A stretch of DNA of 34,307 nt, taken from the NCBI GenBank assembly GCA_003245835.1, contig QKCC01000254.1, positions 1 to 34,307 on the forward strand, written 5' to 3'. The notes below the pieces were generated by a model, which was given only the letters and a program-made list of their open reading frames with translations, was not told the origin of the DNA and ran no database searches. The position numbers and the translations under genes are program-made. This DNA is from Spirochaetales bacterium. Lineage in GTDB: Bacteria > Spirochaetota > Spirochaetia > UBA9216. Each line of letters begins with the position of its first letter. Within the stretch, counting starts at the first letter, position 1. Shown one piece after another: positions 9,125 to 17,714 of the stretch.

Positions 9125-9715
9125 ATGCAGATGGCAGCAAAAACAATAGGCGCGATTCTATCCGTTTATATGATTCTACTTATGATAAGGGTAATGCTCA
9201 CATGGTTCAGAATGGCCCAGAACGGACAATTCTTCCGCTACCTCGCGGCGGTAACAGATCCTTACCTTAACTGGTTCAGGCGCTTTTCCGCGCTGCGCTT
9301 CGGAATGATCGACTTCTCGCCGATTGTCGCCTTTGTAATCCTGGGGTTTGTAATTAATATATGCAACAGCATAGCCGCATACGGAAAGGTTACAATCGGA
9401 GTAATCCTTGCACTGCTTGTAAACGGTCTATGGTCAATTGTCTCGTTTATTATTATTCTGATGATCATCTTCATCGTCATCAGGCTGCTCGGAGCTACCA
9501 TAGCCAGGAACGGAATAATTGCCCAGATGGCCGCGGGTATTGATTCTATAATCGAGCCGATCATCTCATGGGTCAGAAAAACAATTTTCAGAAACCGGTT
9601 CACCCCCTACACCACCCAGCTTGGAGTTTCAATCGCTATACTCGTTGTGCTCGATATTGCCGGACGCTTTCTGTTTAATTACCTGACCCGTCTCGCAGCC
9701 GGAATGCCGTTCTAA
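9125..9715 (+). CDS. YggT-family integral membrane protein
   Basis: A 196-aa hydrophobic protein with two YggT repeats: each has a transmembrane segment followed by an amphipathic stretch such as RVMLTWFRMAQNGQFFRYLAAVTDPYLNWFRR, ending near a proline and aromatic residues. I count four to five membrane segments (about 8-28, 60-82, 92-120 and 165-190). YggT-family proteins have poorly defined roles; links to osmotic protection and cell division have been proposed in other bacteria. Translation has a clear Shine-Dalgarno GGGAG at 9114-9118, 6 nt before ATG, unlike the operon's first gene. It sits 10 nt after dnaE and 2 nt before recG, so it is cotranscribed with replication and repair genes. 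Confidence 0.88.
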   Translation: MQMAAKTIGAILSVYMILLMIRVMLTWFRMAQNGQFFRYLAAVTDPYLNWFRRFSALRFGMIDFSPIVAFVILGFVINICNSIAAYGKVTIGVILALLVNGLWSIVSFIIILMIIFIVIRLLGATIARNGIIAQMAAGIDSIIEPIISWVRKTIFRNRFTPYTTQLGVSIAILVVLDIAGRFLFNYLTRLAAGMPF

Positions 9716-9717
9716 CA

Positions 9718-11841
9718 GTGTATCAGGGTGAGCTGAAACAGCCTGTAACCAGGCTGCAGGGGATTGGACCAAAGACATCAAAGATCCTTTCAGCCGCCGG
9801 AATACTTACAATTAACGATTTACTTAAGCATTACCCGCGTGCGTATGAAGACCGGCAGAACATAACCGGTTTCAAGCCGGCCCTTCGTTCAGCCGAGCCC
9901 GAAATGATAAACACAACAGCTGTAGTCGTTTCGCATGAATACTTCGGCAGGCCGCCGAACCAGACCCTGAAGGTCCTGCTCGAGGATGAATCAGGACTGT
10001 CGGCTGCACTTGTTTGCTTCGGGCGGAATTTCCTGGCCGAAAAACTTGTTCCGGGGCGAATGCTGCTGATTTACGGGAGTTTTCAGAACAGGTACAACGA
10101 GCTCCAGTCATCGAGCTTCGAATTCGAGCTGCTTCCGCCGGAAGCTACATTCGACACAGCAGCAGAGATTCAGTCGGGCTCAGATGAATTCGGCCGCATT
10201 CTGCCCGTCTACCCGCTTACCGGCGGGCTCAGCCAGAAGATATTCAGAAAAGCAATAGATCACGCACTGAAGGAATGGGCTGCAAATATTGAAACAGAAC
10301 TGCCTGAGAGCATCAGGAAGCTGCACGGGCTCTATTCAAAACCCGAGTCGCTGATCAATATTCATTTTCCGGGCTCGGAAGAACAGCAGAAGCAGGCAGA
10401 GCGCAGCCTCAAATTCGAAGAGCTATTCCATTTTCAGTTCACTGCAGCGAGGCGCGCCTGGAAAAGAAAATCCGTGCATAAACATCAGCGGCTGTCTGTC
10501 TTACCTGCAGGCTTTGATGATTTGGAGCAGAGACTCCTGAAAGGACTCGGCTTTGAGCTGACGGGCGCGCAGAAAAAAGCACTCAACGAGATCAAATCCG
10601 ATATGAATTCGGACAGGCCGATGTCCAGGATGCTTCAGGGCGATGTCGGCAGCGGTAAAACGCTGGTAGCCTTTATTGCAGCTCTTGCCGCTGCTGCTGC
10701 CGGAGGACAGGCTGCATTCATGGCTCCGACGGAACTGCTTGCCAAACAGCACGCCGACAACGCTTACCGGCTGCTTGAGCCTCTCGGCATCAGGATTGCG
10801 CTGCTTACAGGAAGTGTAAAAGCCAGCCAGCGGACACACCTGCTGGCTGCACTCGCTGCCGGAGAGATCGATCTTGTAATTGGAACCCACGCGCTCTTCG
10901 GCGGAAACGTCGGGTTCAGGAATTTGAACCTTATAATCATCGACGAGCAGCACCGCTTCGGGGTTATGCAGCGGCTTGCACTGACCGGAAAAAACAGCAC
11001 CGCTGACCTGCTTCTGATGACGGCGACGCCTATACCGCGGACGCTCGCAATGACCGTGTTCGGAGATCTCGATATTTCGACAATAGACGAGATGCCGCCG
11101 GGACGCACGCCTGTCGAAACGCACCTTGCGGCCATCGGCAACGAGCAGAAGGTCTATGATTTTGTTCGAAATGAACTGCATAAAGGCAGGCAGGCTTACT
11201 TCGTTTACCCGCTGATAAGCAGTTCCGATAAAACAGCCCTTAAAGACGCCGGGACCATGTTCGAGACACTGCAGAAAGAACACTTCAGGGATTTCAGCGT
11301 GGGTCTGCTTCACTCGAAGGTAGACGAAAACACGAAAAAAGAAATTATGGACAGGTTCAGGGACGGCAGCATACAGGTAATAGCCGCAACAAGCGTCGTT
11401 GAAGTCGGAGTTGATGTGCCTAATGCTACCTGCATGATAATAGAACATGCCGAACGCTTCGGACTGTCGGCGCTGCATCAGCTTCGCGGCCGGGTCGGGC
11501 GCGGCATGCATAAATCCTATGCCTTCCTTGTATTCAGTCCCGAGCTCACCGAAACCGGAACCGCGAGGCTTAAAATAATGAAACAGAGCAGTGACGGTTT
11601 TTTTATAGCCGAAGAGGACCTTAAAATCAGGGGGCCCGGGAACCTGAGCGGTTATGAACAGTCAGGCTTCCTGCCCTTCACAATTGCAGATCTGAACACC
11701 GATTTCGATCTGCTGAAGGACGCCAGAAAGGCCGCATCGGACCTTATTGAGAAAGACCCGGGGCTGCTTGCACCGGAAAACAATTGCCTCAGAAGGCTTT
11801 TCGAGGTTTGCCCGCCGTTTACCGACGAGGTGCTTGTATGA
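9718..11841 (+). CDS. recG: ATP-dependent DNA helicase RecG
   Basis: A 707-aa RecG, full length for the family. The N-terminal wedge/OB domain includes the RLQGIGPKTSKIL helix-hairpin-helix and YEDRQNITGF. The helicase core has Walker A GDVGSGKT (308-315), the motif II box DEQH (409-412), motif III MTATPIPRTLAM, and motifs V-VI ATSVVEVGVDVPNAT and QLRGRVGRG, followed by the RecG-specific DGFFIAEEDLKIRGPG. RecG remodels stalled forks and branch-migrates Holliday junctions. The start is GTG, 2 nt after the yggT stop with no Shine-Dalgarno, so translation is probably coupled to yggT. The first residues MYQGELKQPVTRLQGIGPK fit the family. Confidence 0.97.
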   Translation: MYQGELKQPVTRLQGIGPKTSKILSAAGILTINDLLKHYPRAYEDRQNITGFKPALRSAEPEMINTTAVVVSHEYFGRPPNQTLKVLLEDESGLSAALVCFGRNFLAEKLVPGRMLLIYGSFQNRYNELQSSSFEFELLPPEATFDTAAEIQSGSDEFGRILPVYPLTGGLSQKIFRKAIDHALKEWAANIETELPESIRKLHGLYSKPESLINIHFPGSEEQQKQAERSLKFEELFHFQFTAARRAWKRKSVHKHQRLSVLPAGFDDLEQRLLKGLGFELTGAQKKALNEIKSDMNSDRPMSRMLQGDVGSGKTLVAFIAALAAAAAGGQAAFMAPTELLAKQHADNAYRLLEPLGIRIALLTGSVKASQRTHLLAALAAGEIDLVIGTHALFGGNVGFRNLNLIIIDEQHRFGVMQRLALTGKNSTADLLLMTATPIPRTLAMTVFGDLDISTIDEMPPGRTPVETHLAAIGNEQKVYDFVRNELHKGRQAYFVYPLISSSDKTALKDAGTMFETLQKEHFRDFSVGLLHSKVDENTKKEIMDRFRDGSIQVIAATSVVEVGVDVPNATCMIIEHAERFGLSALHQLRGRVGRGMHKSYAFLVFSPELTETGTARLKIMKQSSDGFFIAEEDLKIRGPGNLSGYEQSGFLPFTIADLNTDFDLLKDARKAASDLIEKDPGLLAPENNCLRRLFEVCPPFTDEVLV

Positions 11842-11854
11842 TGGAGAATAGAAT

Positions 11855-12382
11855 ATGCGGATAACCGGGGGAAGCTACCGGGGCAGAACGATTGCCTGCC
11901 CGAAAGGAATTATCAGGCCGGCTATGGACCGGATGAGGGAATCACTGTTTTCAATACTTGGCGACATCACCGGATACTCGTTTCTTGACCTTTTTTCAGG
12001 CTCCGGCTGCGTGGGTATCGAAGCGGCCAGCCGCGGTGCGGAACCCGTCGTACTCGTCGAGAAAGATTCCCAAAAGAAACCCGTGATCCTGAAAAACATC
12101 TCCTTCGTTGAAGAGGAAATCAGCCTTAAAATGATGTCAGCTGAAAAATATATGATGATCTGCCAACGCAAATTCGATCTTGTTTACATGGACCCGCCAT
12201 TCCCGATGGAAGGCAAGATAAAGCTGATTGAACAAGCCTCAAAGGCCGGTATTCTCGAAGACGAAGGAATAATGATGATTCACTACCCTTCAGAGGAACG
12301 GTGGCCCGAAAAAGTCGGCGATTTCACAGTTTTCGACAAACGCACCTACGGAAGGTCCATCCTGCTTTTCTTCAGGTACTGA
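11855..12382 (+). CDS. rsmD: 16S rRNA (guanine966-N2)-methyltransferase RsmD
   Basis: A 175-aa class I SAM methyltransferase. The N-terminal MRITGGSYRGRTIACP, the RPAMDRMRESLFSIL segment, SAM-binding FLDLFSGSGCVGIEAASRGA and the catalytic DPPF tetrapeptide (113-116, the N/DPPY/F motif of amino-group methyltransferases) are diagnostic of RsmD, which makes m2G966 in 16S rRNA. It is slightly short of typical members (about 185 aa). Shine-Dalgarno GGAG at 11843-11846 lies 8 nt before the ATG. It is the last gene of the dnaE operon, followed by a long non-coding stretch. Confidence 0.95.
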   Translation: MRITGGSYRGRTIACPKGIIRPAMDRMRESLFSILGDITGYSFLDLFSGSGCVGIEAASRGAEPVVLVEKDSQKKPVILKNISFVEEEISLKMMSAEKYMMICQRKFDLVYMDPPFPMEGKIKLIEQASKAGILEDEGIMMIHYPSEERWPEKVGDFTVFDKRTYGRSILLFFRY

Positions 12383-12674
12383 TACCTGATTCTCAGTAAT
12401 TCTCAACTTGCTTCCTACAGCGTCTGCAGAATCATTGATACCCCAAATCTTTTAGACCATCCTCTTTGCCGTATTTTTATTTACCCCTAAATACCGCTGC
12501 AGGAAGGACGGCAATCGCTAATTCGACAGTATTTATGAATTTAAGCTTTCATGGGCCTGTGCCGTGAAAAAAATTAAGGTCTTCCGCCTTTTTTTAAGGT
12601 GCAGGGGCATGCAGGCTTAGATTAAGAATTCGATTAATGTGGAATTCGGGAGTGCTGTCGCGGGCTAACCATCC
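12383..12674. other. Intergenic region rsmD-hisZ, no gene seen
   Basis: Together with the hisZ promoter this is 327 nt without a convincing gene. It holds a weak terminator candidate (12576-12595) and a loose inverted repeat GTATTT/AAATAC (12471-12476 / 12489-12494). There is no run of His codons and no T-box-like element, so the his genes do not appear to be controlled by classical leader-peptide attenuation. Confidence 0.6.
12576..12595 (+). terminator. Weak intrinsic terminator candidate after the dnaE-rsmD operon
   Basis: A 5-bp stem AAGGT/GCCTT (with a U-G pair) and loop CTTCC is followed directly by T residues, 7 Ts in all from 12589. The stem is short, so efficiency is doubtful; position and T-run are the only support. 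Confidence 0.3.
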
Positions 12675-12703
12675 TTGTAATTCAGGGACAATCCCTGTAA
12701 TAT
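12675..12703 (+). promoter_or_regulatory. Putative hisZGB promoter, leaderless geometry
   Basis: TTGTAA (12675-12680), a 17-nt spacer and TAATAT (12698-12703). Six nt separate the -10 box from the hisZ ATG at 12710, and no Shine-Dalgarno is present. The spacer holds a palindrome described separately. Confidence 0.6.
12683..12697. promoter_or_regulatory. Palindrome between -35 and -10 of the his promoter, operator candidate
   Basis: CAGGGA-CAA-TCCCTG is a perfect 6-bp inverted repeat with a 3-nt centre. It fills the promoter spacer and ends right at the -10 box. A repressor bound here would block RNA polymerase. If the transcript is leaderless, this DNA is upstream of +1 and cannot act as an RNA hairpin in the his mRNA. 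Confidence 0.45.
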
Positions 12704-12709
12704 CAGTTC

Positions 12710-13822
12710 ATGAGCAACAAAAACAGAATGAAAATACCCCAGGGTTCGGAAAGCTTCTTCTTCGAGGAAGCATACATTCACAGGAAGGTAACCGAAGCGC
12801 TGCAGAACCTGTTCTACAGCTGGGGATACCTGCCGGTAGAAACACCTGTTTTCGATTTATTCGACGCATACCGTTCCCTGATTCCGGAGGGAGACACCGA
12901 CAAGATATACAGGCTTATCGACAGGGACGGCGACCTGCTTATGCTCCGTTCGGATATAACACTGTTTCTGGCGCGGCAGATGGGACTGATTCTTATGCAG
13001 AAGGATCTGCCGGCGCGTATCTGTTATTCAGACAGCATATTGAGGCACCAGCACTCTGAAGACATCTCGCATAATGAATTTTTCCAGTCGGGTATCGAGC
13101 TGATCGGCAAGGAAGGTGTCGACGGAGATATGGAAGTACTTCTGCTTCTGCACCGGGTGATTGAGCTGCTCGACATACCCGCGGAAATCCATCTTGGATC
13201 TCATGCCCTTTTCAACCATGTGTTCAGATCATTTTCGAATGAACAGAAAGCCCGGATACTCCACATGATAACACTCAGGGAATTTAATGAATTGATTGAG
13301 TTCTGCTCACCCGTTTCCGGACGGGAGAAGGCTGAAGCCCAGGCTGAACTTTTCAGTTTCATCGGGTCCGGGCGCGAGCTTGAAAAGATGCTCGATATAA
13401 GGGAAGCCGGAAGAGAAAGGATTACCGGGCTCTTCGGGAATGAAACCGCTGAAGAACTAAGATATATCATCAGAATAGCTGAAATGCTCGCAAAAGCAGG
13501 TTTTAAAAATAATTTTCAAATTGATCTCAGCGAAGTCGGAAACCAGGCCTACCACACTGGAATTGTCTTTCAGGTGTATATGCACGGAATGGATTCGGCA
13601 GTTATTTCCGGCGGCCGCTATGACAGCCTGCTCGAAAAGTTCGGAATCGATGCCCCGTCGGTAGGTTTTTCACTTCTGCAGAGAAAGATTGAACCGGGCA
13701 TAGGGAACCGCAAACGTTTTTCGATTCCTTCGAAGACCGAAAAAATCAGGGACACGGATATAGTAAGCGCATTCATCAGGGCTGAAGAGTTAAGAAAAGA
13801 AGGAAAGATCGCAGCATTATGA
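12710..13822 (+). CDS. hisZ: ATP phosphoribosyltransferase regulatory subunit HisZ
   Basis: A 370-aa HisRS-like protein without tRNA ligase function that activates and gives feedback control to short-form HisG. Class II motif 2 is seen as LLMLRSDITLFLARQM, and the HisZ/HisS motif 3 region as SGGRYDSLLEKFGIDAPSVGFSL. The anticodon-binding domain of true HisRS is absent, and a short HisG lies directly downstream, so this is HisZ rather than hisS. Start chosen at ATG 12710, which sits 6 nt after a good -10 box; a second ATG at 12728 begins MKIPQGSESF, where family similarity starts, and cannot be excluded. The stop overlaps the hisG ATG (ATGA). Confidence 0.92.
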   Translation: MSNKNRMKIPQGSESFFFEEAYIHRKVTEALQNLFYSWGYLPVETPVFDLFDAYRSLIPEGDTDKIYRLIDRDGDLLMLRSDITLFLARQMGLILMQKDLPARICYSDSILRHQHSEDISHNEFFQSGIELIGKEGVDGDMEVLLLLHRVIELLDIPAEIHLGSHALFNHVFRSFSNEQKARILHMITLREFNELIEFCSPVSGREKAEAQAELFSFIGSGRELEKMLDIREAGRERITGLFGNETAEELRYIIRIAEMLAKAGFKNNFQIDLSEVGNQAYHTGIVFQVYMHGMDSAVISGGRYDSLLEKFGIDAPSVGFSLLQRKIEPGIGNRKRFSIPSKTEKIRDTDIVSAFIRAEELRKEGKIAAL

Positions 13823-14469
13823 AAAAGGAACCTCTGTCATTCGCGCTGCCCAAGGGCAGATTAATGGAACAATCGAGAGAACTTCTGCACAGCATGGGAA
13901 TTGATTTCTCGTTTGACGACCGCAGACTCGTAGCCGACGACGCAACCGGGGGGTTCAGGTTTTTCCTCGTTAAAAACTCCGACCTGCCTACTTATGTAAA
14001 TCACGGCATTGCCGGGCTGGGGGTATGCGGCAGCGACGTGATTTATGAATCAGGCTGCGATTTCTACAAGCTTCACACCTTCGGATTCGGAGGAACAAAG
14101 ATGTGCCTTGCCGGTCTAAGAGACGCCCACAACAACGGGAATGATGCCGCACTGAAGATTTCGACAAAGTTCACAAGATTCACCCGTGATTATTATCACA
14201 GGCACAATAAACCGGTAGAAGTCATCAAACTTAACGGTTCCGTCGAACTGGGGCCGGTTTTAGGGCTTTCACCCTATATAGTCGATCTGGTTGAAACAGG
14301 CAATACTTTAAAGGCCAACAATCTGGAGGTAATCAGGGAGCTTGAAGATATCAAGGTTCATCTGATTGTAAACCCTTCGTATTATAAACTTAATTATAAG
14401 CGTATAAACAAATTTGTCGAAGATATAAAGGCAGGAGAAGCGAAATGGAACCTCGAAAGGCAGCAGTAG
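13819..14469 (+). CDS. hisG: ATP phosphoribosyltransferase catalytic subunit, short form
   Basis: A 216-aa short-form HisG, the first enzyme of histidine synthesis (ATP plus PRPP to phosphoribosyl-ATP). Key motifs are ALPKGRL at the N-terminus and the PRPP-binding loop VDLVETGNTLKANNLEV near residue 155. It lacks the C-terminal regulatory domain of long HisG, which explains the need for HisZ encoded immediately before. It overlaps hisZ by 4 nt and hisB by 25 nt, so all three are one translationally coupled unit. Confidence 0.96.
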   Translation: MKKEPLSFALPKGRLMEQSRELLHSMGIDFSFDDRRLVADDATGGFRFFLVKNSDLPTYVNHGIAGLGVCGSDVIYESGCDFYKLHTFGFGGTKMCLAGLRDAHNNGNDAALKISTKFTRFTRDYYHRHNKPVEVIKLNGSVELGPVLGLSPYIVDLVETGNTLKANNLEVIRELEDIKVHLIVNPSYYKLNYKRINKFVEDIKAGEAKWNLERQQ

Positions 14470-15035
14470 TACGCAAAACTAAAGAAACCGATATAAAAAT
14501 CGAACTCAACCTCGACAGCCGGGAAAAACCGGTTATAGGTACGACGCTGCCGTTCCTTGATCATATTCTATACTCAATGGCTTTTCATGGAGGCTTTTTT
14601 CTTAAGATCGAGGCTTCCGGAGATACCGAGGTTGACCCGCACCACCTTGTCGAGGATACCGGGCTTGTACTCGGTGACGCGTTCAGACAAGCCGCCGGAG
14701 ACAGCACGCTTGCCCGGTTCGGACATTTCATAATACCGATGGACGATTCGCTTGCCGAAGCCACAGTAGATGCCTGCGGAAGACCCTACCTTGTATACAG
14801 GGCTGAATATCCGCAGCAGAACGCGGGCACTTTTGATATATTTCTCATAAAGGAATTCCTAAAGGCATTCAGCGACAGGGCCGGCGTCAACCTGCACCTC
14901 GAGTCAAGATACGGAGAAAACAGCCATCATATAGCCGAAGCACTGTTTAAAGCCATGGGAAAGGCGCTCGGACAGGCCTACAGGCTCTCAAATGAAGGCA
15001 GTGTTCGCTCAACCAAGGGAAGTCTTACTATATAG
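14445..15035 (+). CDS. hisB: Imidazoleglycerol-phosphate dehydratase
   Basis: A 196-aa monofunctional HisB dehydratase, of normal length. It has the two metal-binding His repeats HHLVEDTG and SHHIAEALFKA, the FLDHILYSMAFHGGF stretch, and the C-terminal RSTKGSL. It makes imidazole-acetol phosphate in histidine synthesis. The ATG at 14445 lies inside the end of hisG and has GGAG of its own (AGGAGAAGCGAAATG). Only hisZ, hisG and hisB are clustered here; the remaining his genes must lie elsewhere. After the stop, CAGT/ACTG (15038-15053) followed by T-rich DNA could be a very weak terminator. Confidence 0.97.
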   Translation: MEPRKAAVVRKTKETDIKIELNLDSREKPVIGTTLPFLDHILYSMAFHGGFFLKIEASGDTEVDPHHLVEDTGLVLGDAFRQAAGDSTLARFGHFIIPMDDSLAEATVDACGRPYLVYRAEYPQQNAGTFDIFLIKEFLKAFSDRAGVNLHLESRYGENSHHIAEALFKAMGKALGQAYRLSNEGSVRSTKGSLTI

Positions 15036-15068
15036 GACAGTTAGTGTACACTGATTTTGTTTAATTTC

Positions 15069-15097
15069 TTGATTTTCTGCTAATTATTTACTATAGT
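15069..15097 (+). promoter_or_regulatory. Putative promoter of the TPR-TPR-rlmN unit, near-leaderless geometry
   Basis: TTGATT (15069-15074), a 17-nt spacer and TATAGT (15092-15097). The start codon at 15106 follows after 8 nt, predicting a leader of about 0-2 nt. There is no Shine-Dalgarno (the bases before ATG are TAGGCTGG). Confidence 0.6.
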
Positions 15098-15105
15098 TAG
15101 GCTGG

Positions 15106-15444
15106 ATGCAGGAAAAAAAGGATAGTGTATTAAAGAATATACCCAAAGAAGGCTTCATAAAGCTTTCAACTGCACAGCCTAAGGAGTTATCAGGCTCCGA
15201 TAAGGCTGCCCTGATAAGAAAAGGGAACGCATTTTTCAATACCGGCGATTTTGAAAAGGCAAAACGTATCTTTATTACAACCGGTTACACCGATGGTCTT
15301 ATACGCATCGGCGACTGGCATTTAAAAAGAAACGAACCGCTTGAAGCAATGAGGATGTACTGGCTTGCGCCTGCTCCGGACAAAGTATCGGCATGGATCG
15401 AAAAGGCTGCGAAGGCTGTCAGCAAGTGGGTTTCAGAGAGCTAA
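15106..15444 (+). CDS. Small protein with one or two TPR-like hairpins
   Basis: A 112-aa soluble, basic protein. Residues about 35-60 (AALIRKGNAFFNTGDFEKAKRIF) match a tetratricopeptide hairpin, and a second, weaker one follows (LIRIGDWHLKRNEPLEAMRMYWLA). No signal peptide is seen. It lies 29 nt before a larger TPR protein and probably shares its transcript. TPR repeats mediate protein contacts; no enzymatic motif is present and I do not recognise a named orthologue. The start codon choice follows the promoter and reading frame. Confidence 0.8.
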   Translation: MQEKKDSVLKNIPKEGFIKLSTAQPKELSGSDKAALIRKGNAFFNTGDFEKAKRIFITTGYTDGLIRIGDWHLKRNEPLEAMRMYWLAPAPDKVSAWIEKAAKAVSKWVSES

Positions 15445-15473
15445 ATATTGGATAATTAAAAGAGGAAGGTATT

Positions 15474-16649
15474 ATGTCAGATTTATCAGATTTGTCAAAT
15501 GAAAGCGAATTCGACCCGGATGACAGCTTCAGAGACGGAACAGAAGAGCAAACAGAAGAAGAAAAAGTACTTAATGAGATATCGGAACTTTCCAAAAGAG
15601 GCTACCAGCTTCTGAAAGAAGGGCTTGTTGACGAAGCGGAAGAATGTTTTCAGCAGATAATCGAAAAAGACGATCTGAACAACTACGCATTGGTCGGTCT
15701 GGGAGACGCCGCAAGGAAAAAATCAGATTTCAGGCAGGCTGTAGTTTATTACCAGAAGTGCCTTGATAACCATTCCGGAAACAATTACGCTCTTTTCGGC
15801 CTTGCCGACTGCTATAAAGCTCTTAACAAATACAATCAGGCAATCCGAATCTGGGAAGAATACCTTCTTCATGATGATTCCAATATAACGGTACTCACCA
15901 GAGTGGCCGACGCTTATAGAAAAGTCCGCGATTTCAAGAAATCCAGGGAAATATATATCCGGGTCCTTGAAATGGAGGCGGATAATGCCTACGCGCTGAT
16001 TGGTCTGGGACATCTGCATTATGATTTCAGAGAATACCGTGAAGCCCTCAAATACTGGGAACGCATGTATGAAATCAACCATAACAATGTCGACATTCGT
16101 GTGCTGACTTCACTCGGAAACTGTCACCGAAAGCTCAGAACATTTGAACGGGGTACATTCTATTTCGACCGGGCGCTGGAGCTCGAACCGAATAATTTTT
16201 ATGCACTCTTCGGAATGGCTGACTGCTACAGGGGAATGAACGCACACGCTGAATCCCTCGAGTACTGGGAAAAAATCCTTCTGAAAGATCCCGAGAACAA
16301 GGTTATCCTTACCAGAGCGGGAGACGCCTACAGAAACCTGGAAAACTTCGACAAAGCCGAAGATTATTACTCAAAAGCGCTTAACATTGAATTCGATGTT
16401 TACGCTATTCTGGGGCTTGCGCTGATCAACAAACTCAGGGGAAATTACGAAAACGCCATTGAAAGCCTGAGGGGACTTCTCAGAAATGATCCGAAGAACC
16501 ACAGGCTTTATACTGAAATTGCTGAATGCTATATGCTTCTCGGAGATAAGAACCGGGCCGTTGAGGTTCTGGTTGAGTTCCAGAAACTCGGTATAAGAAA
16601 CACCTTTGTTTCAAACCTCCTCGACAGGCTCCGCAACGGCAACGGCTGA
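15474..16649 (+). CDS. Tetratricopeptide-repeat protein
   Basis: A 391-aa protein made almost entirely of TPR repeats after a short acidic N-terminus (about residues 1-35). Repeats run from about residue 38 to 380; examples are NYALVGLGDAARKKSDFRQAV, NYALFGLADCYKALNKYNQAI and NFYALFGMADCYRGMNAHAES, spaced 34-36 residues apart, about nine in all. No signal peptide or transmembrane segment is seen, so it is probably a cytoplasmic scaffold. Translation has a good Shine-Dalgarno, GAGGAAGG at 15462-15469, 4 nt before ATG. It is followed 12 nt later by rlmN. Confidence 0.92.
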   Translation: MSDLSDLSNESEFDPDDSFRDGTEEQTEEEKVLNEISELSKRGYQLLKEGLVDEAEECFQQIIEKDDLNNYALVGLGDAARKKSDFRQAVVYYQKCLDNHSGNNYALFGLADCYKALNKYNQAIRIWEEYLLHDDSNITVLTRVADAYRKVRDFKKSREIYIRVLEMEADNAYALIGLGHLHYDFREYREALKYWERMYEINHNNVDIRVLTSLGNCHRKLRTFERGTFYFDRALELEPNNFYALFGMADCYRGMNAHAESLEYWEKILLKDPENKVILTRAGDAYRNLENFDKAEDYYSKALNIEFDVYAILGLALINKLRGNYENAIESLRGLLRNDPKNHRLYTEIAECYMLLGDKNRAVEVLVEFQKLGIRNTFVSNLLDRLRNGNG

Positions 16650-16661
16650 GCCCTGCGGTAA

Positions 16662-17693
16662 ATGTCCCAGCCAAAAAAATCACTGACAGGACTTACGGCG
16701 GCCGAAATTACTGCGGCCGTCGGTCTGAAAGAAAGATATCGCGGCAGGCAGATCTTCGAGTGGATAATCAAAGGTGTTCGCTCTTTCGAAGAAATGAAGA
16801 ACCTTCCCGCACAGTTAAGAGAACAGCTTGAAACCTCCTTCACCCTTATGTCGTCAACCGTCGAAGTTTCCTCCTCGGCCGATGACAACACAGCAAAGAT
16901 AGCCGTAAGGCTGAATGACGGCCGCCTTATCGAAGCAGTCCTGCTGCGCGATGAAAACGACCGGGCCACGGCCTGCCTCTCCTGCCAGATCGGCTGCGCG
17001 ATGGGATGCACGTTCTGCCGCACAGGCAGGATGGGTTTGAAGCGGAACCTCAGCTCGGAAGAGATTGTCGAACAGTACTTTCATCTTAGAAGCCTATACG
17101 GAGAAATCAGCAACATAGTTTACATGGGGATGGGAGAACCCTTCCGAAACACAGATGAAGTAATAAGGTCCGTAAAATTCTTCACAGGAGCAGACGGACT
17201 TGGTATGAGCGAACGAAGAATCACGATCTCGACATGCGGGGTTGTTGAAGGAATAAATAAACTCAGCAGAGAGAACCTGCAGGTAAGACTTGCGGTCTCT
17301 GTTGTTACGGCCGATCCGGTGATGCGTTCAGAAATTATGCCCGTAACAAAAACAAACAGCCTGACCGATCTGAAGGCTGCCCTGCTGAACTACCAGAAAC
17401 ACAGGGGCAGAAGAATTACCCTCGAGTGTGCCGTAATAAGGGGAATAAACGACTCATCCGCCGCTGCCGCGCAGTTAGCCGACTGGGCAGACGGACTTAA
17501 CGTAAATGTAAACGTGATTCCCTGGAACCCGGCTTCAGAAATAGACTTCCAGGAACCTGATCCTGCGGGACTCGAAGCCTTCTGCAGAACGCTTGAACGA
17601 AAAAAAATCCCCAACACCCGCCGTTTCAAACGGGGCCGGGGACTGAATGCCGCCTGCGGTCAGCTGGCTACCGAACTTGAAAAAGACGGCTAA
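16662..17693 (+). CDS. rlmN: Dual-specificity RNA methyltransferase RlmN
   Basis: A 343-aa radical-SAM enzyme that makes m2A2503 in 23S rRNA and m2A37 in some tRNAs. The [4Fe-4S] motif is CAMGCTFC (C112, C116, C119), preceded by ACLSCQIG. The MGMGEPFRN glycine-rich motif follows. The second, methyl-carrying cysteine needed for catalysis is C332 in AACGQL near the C-terminus. Length is typical. The ATG at 16662 has no clear Shine-Dalgarno and lies 12 nt after the TPR gene. It ends 21 nt from the end of alaS, which is on the opposite strand; I see no terminator in the gap. Confidence 0.96.
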   Translation: MSQPKKSLTGLTAAEITAAVGLKERYRGRQIFEWIIKGVRSFEEMKNLPAQLREQLETSFTLMSSTVEVSSSADDNTAKIAVRLNDGRLIEAVLLRDENDRATACLSCQIGCAMGCTFCRTGRMGLKRNLSSEEIVEQYFHLRSLYGEISNIVYMGMGEPFRNTDEVIRSVKFFTGADGLGMSERRITISTCGVVEGINKLSRENLQVRLAVSVVTADPVMRSEIMPVTKTNSLTDLKAALLNYQKHRGRRITLECAVIRGINDSSAAAAQLADWADGLNVNVNVIPWNPASEIDFQEPDPAGLEAFCRTLERKKIPNTRRFKRGRGLNAACGQLATELEKDG

Positions 17694-17714
17694 CCCACCT
17701 GACCAGACAGTCTG

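Noticed and set aside
10501-11511. A 336-codon frame on the minus strand opposite recG
   Set aside because: It is antisense to the conserved RecG helicase core, has a composition rich in Cys/His/Arg without a recognisable domain, and has no promoter or ribosome site.
12383-12709. His leader peptide or T-box ahead of hisZ
   Set aside because: There is no short frame with repeated His codons, and I see no T-box sequence or strong terminator next to the start.
12637-13059. A plus-strand frame of 140 codons overlapping the hisZ start
   Set aside because: It is in a different frame from hisZ, lacks any motif and covers the his promoter; hisZ motifs decide the coding frame.
17694-17714. Bidirectional terminator between rlmN and alaS
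   Set aside because: The 21-nt gap has no inverted repeat or T-run long enough.
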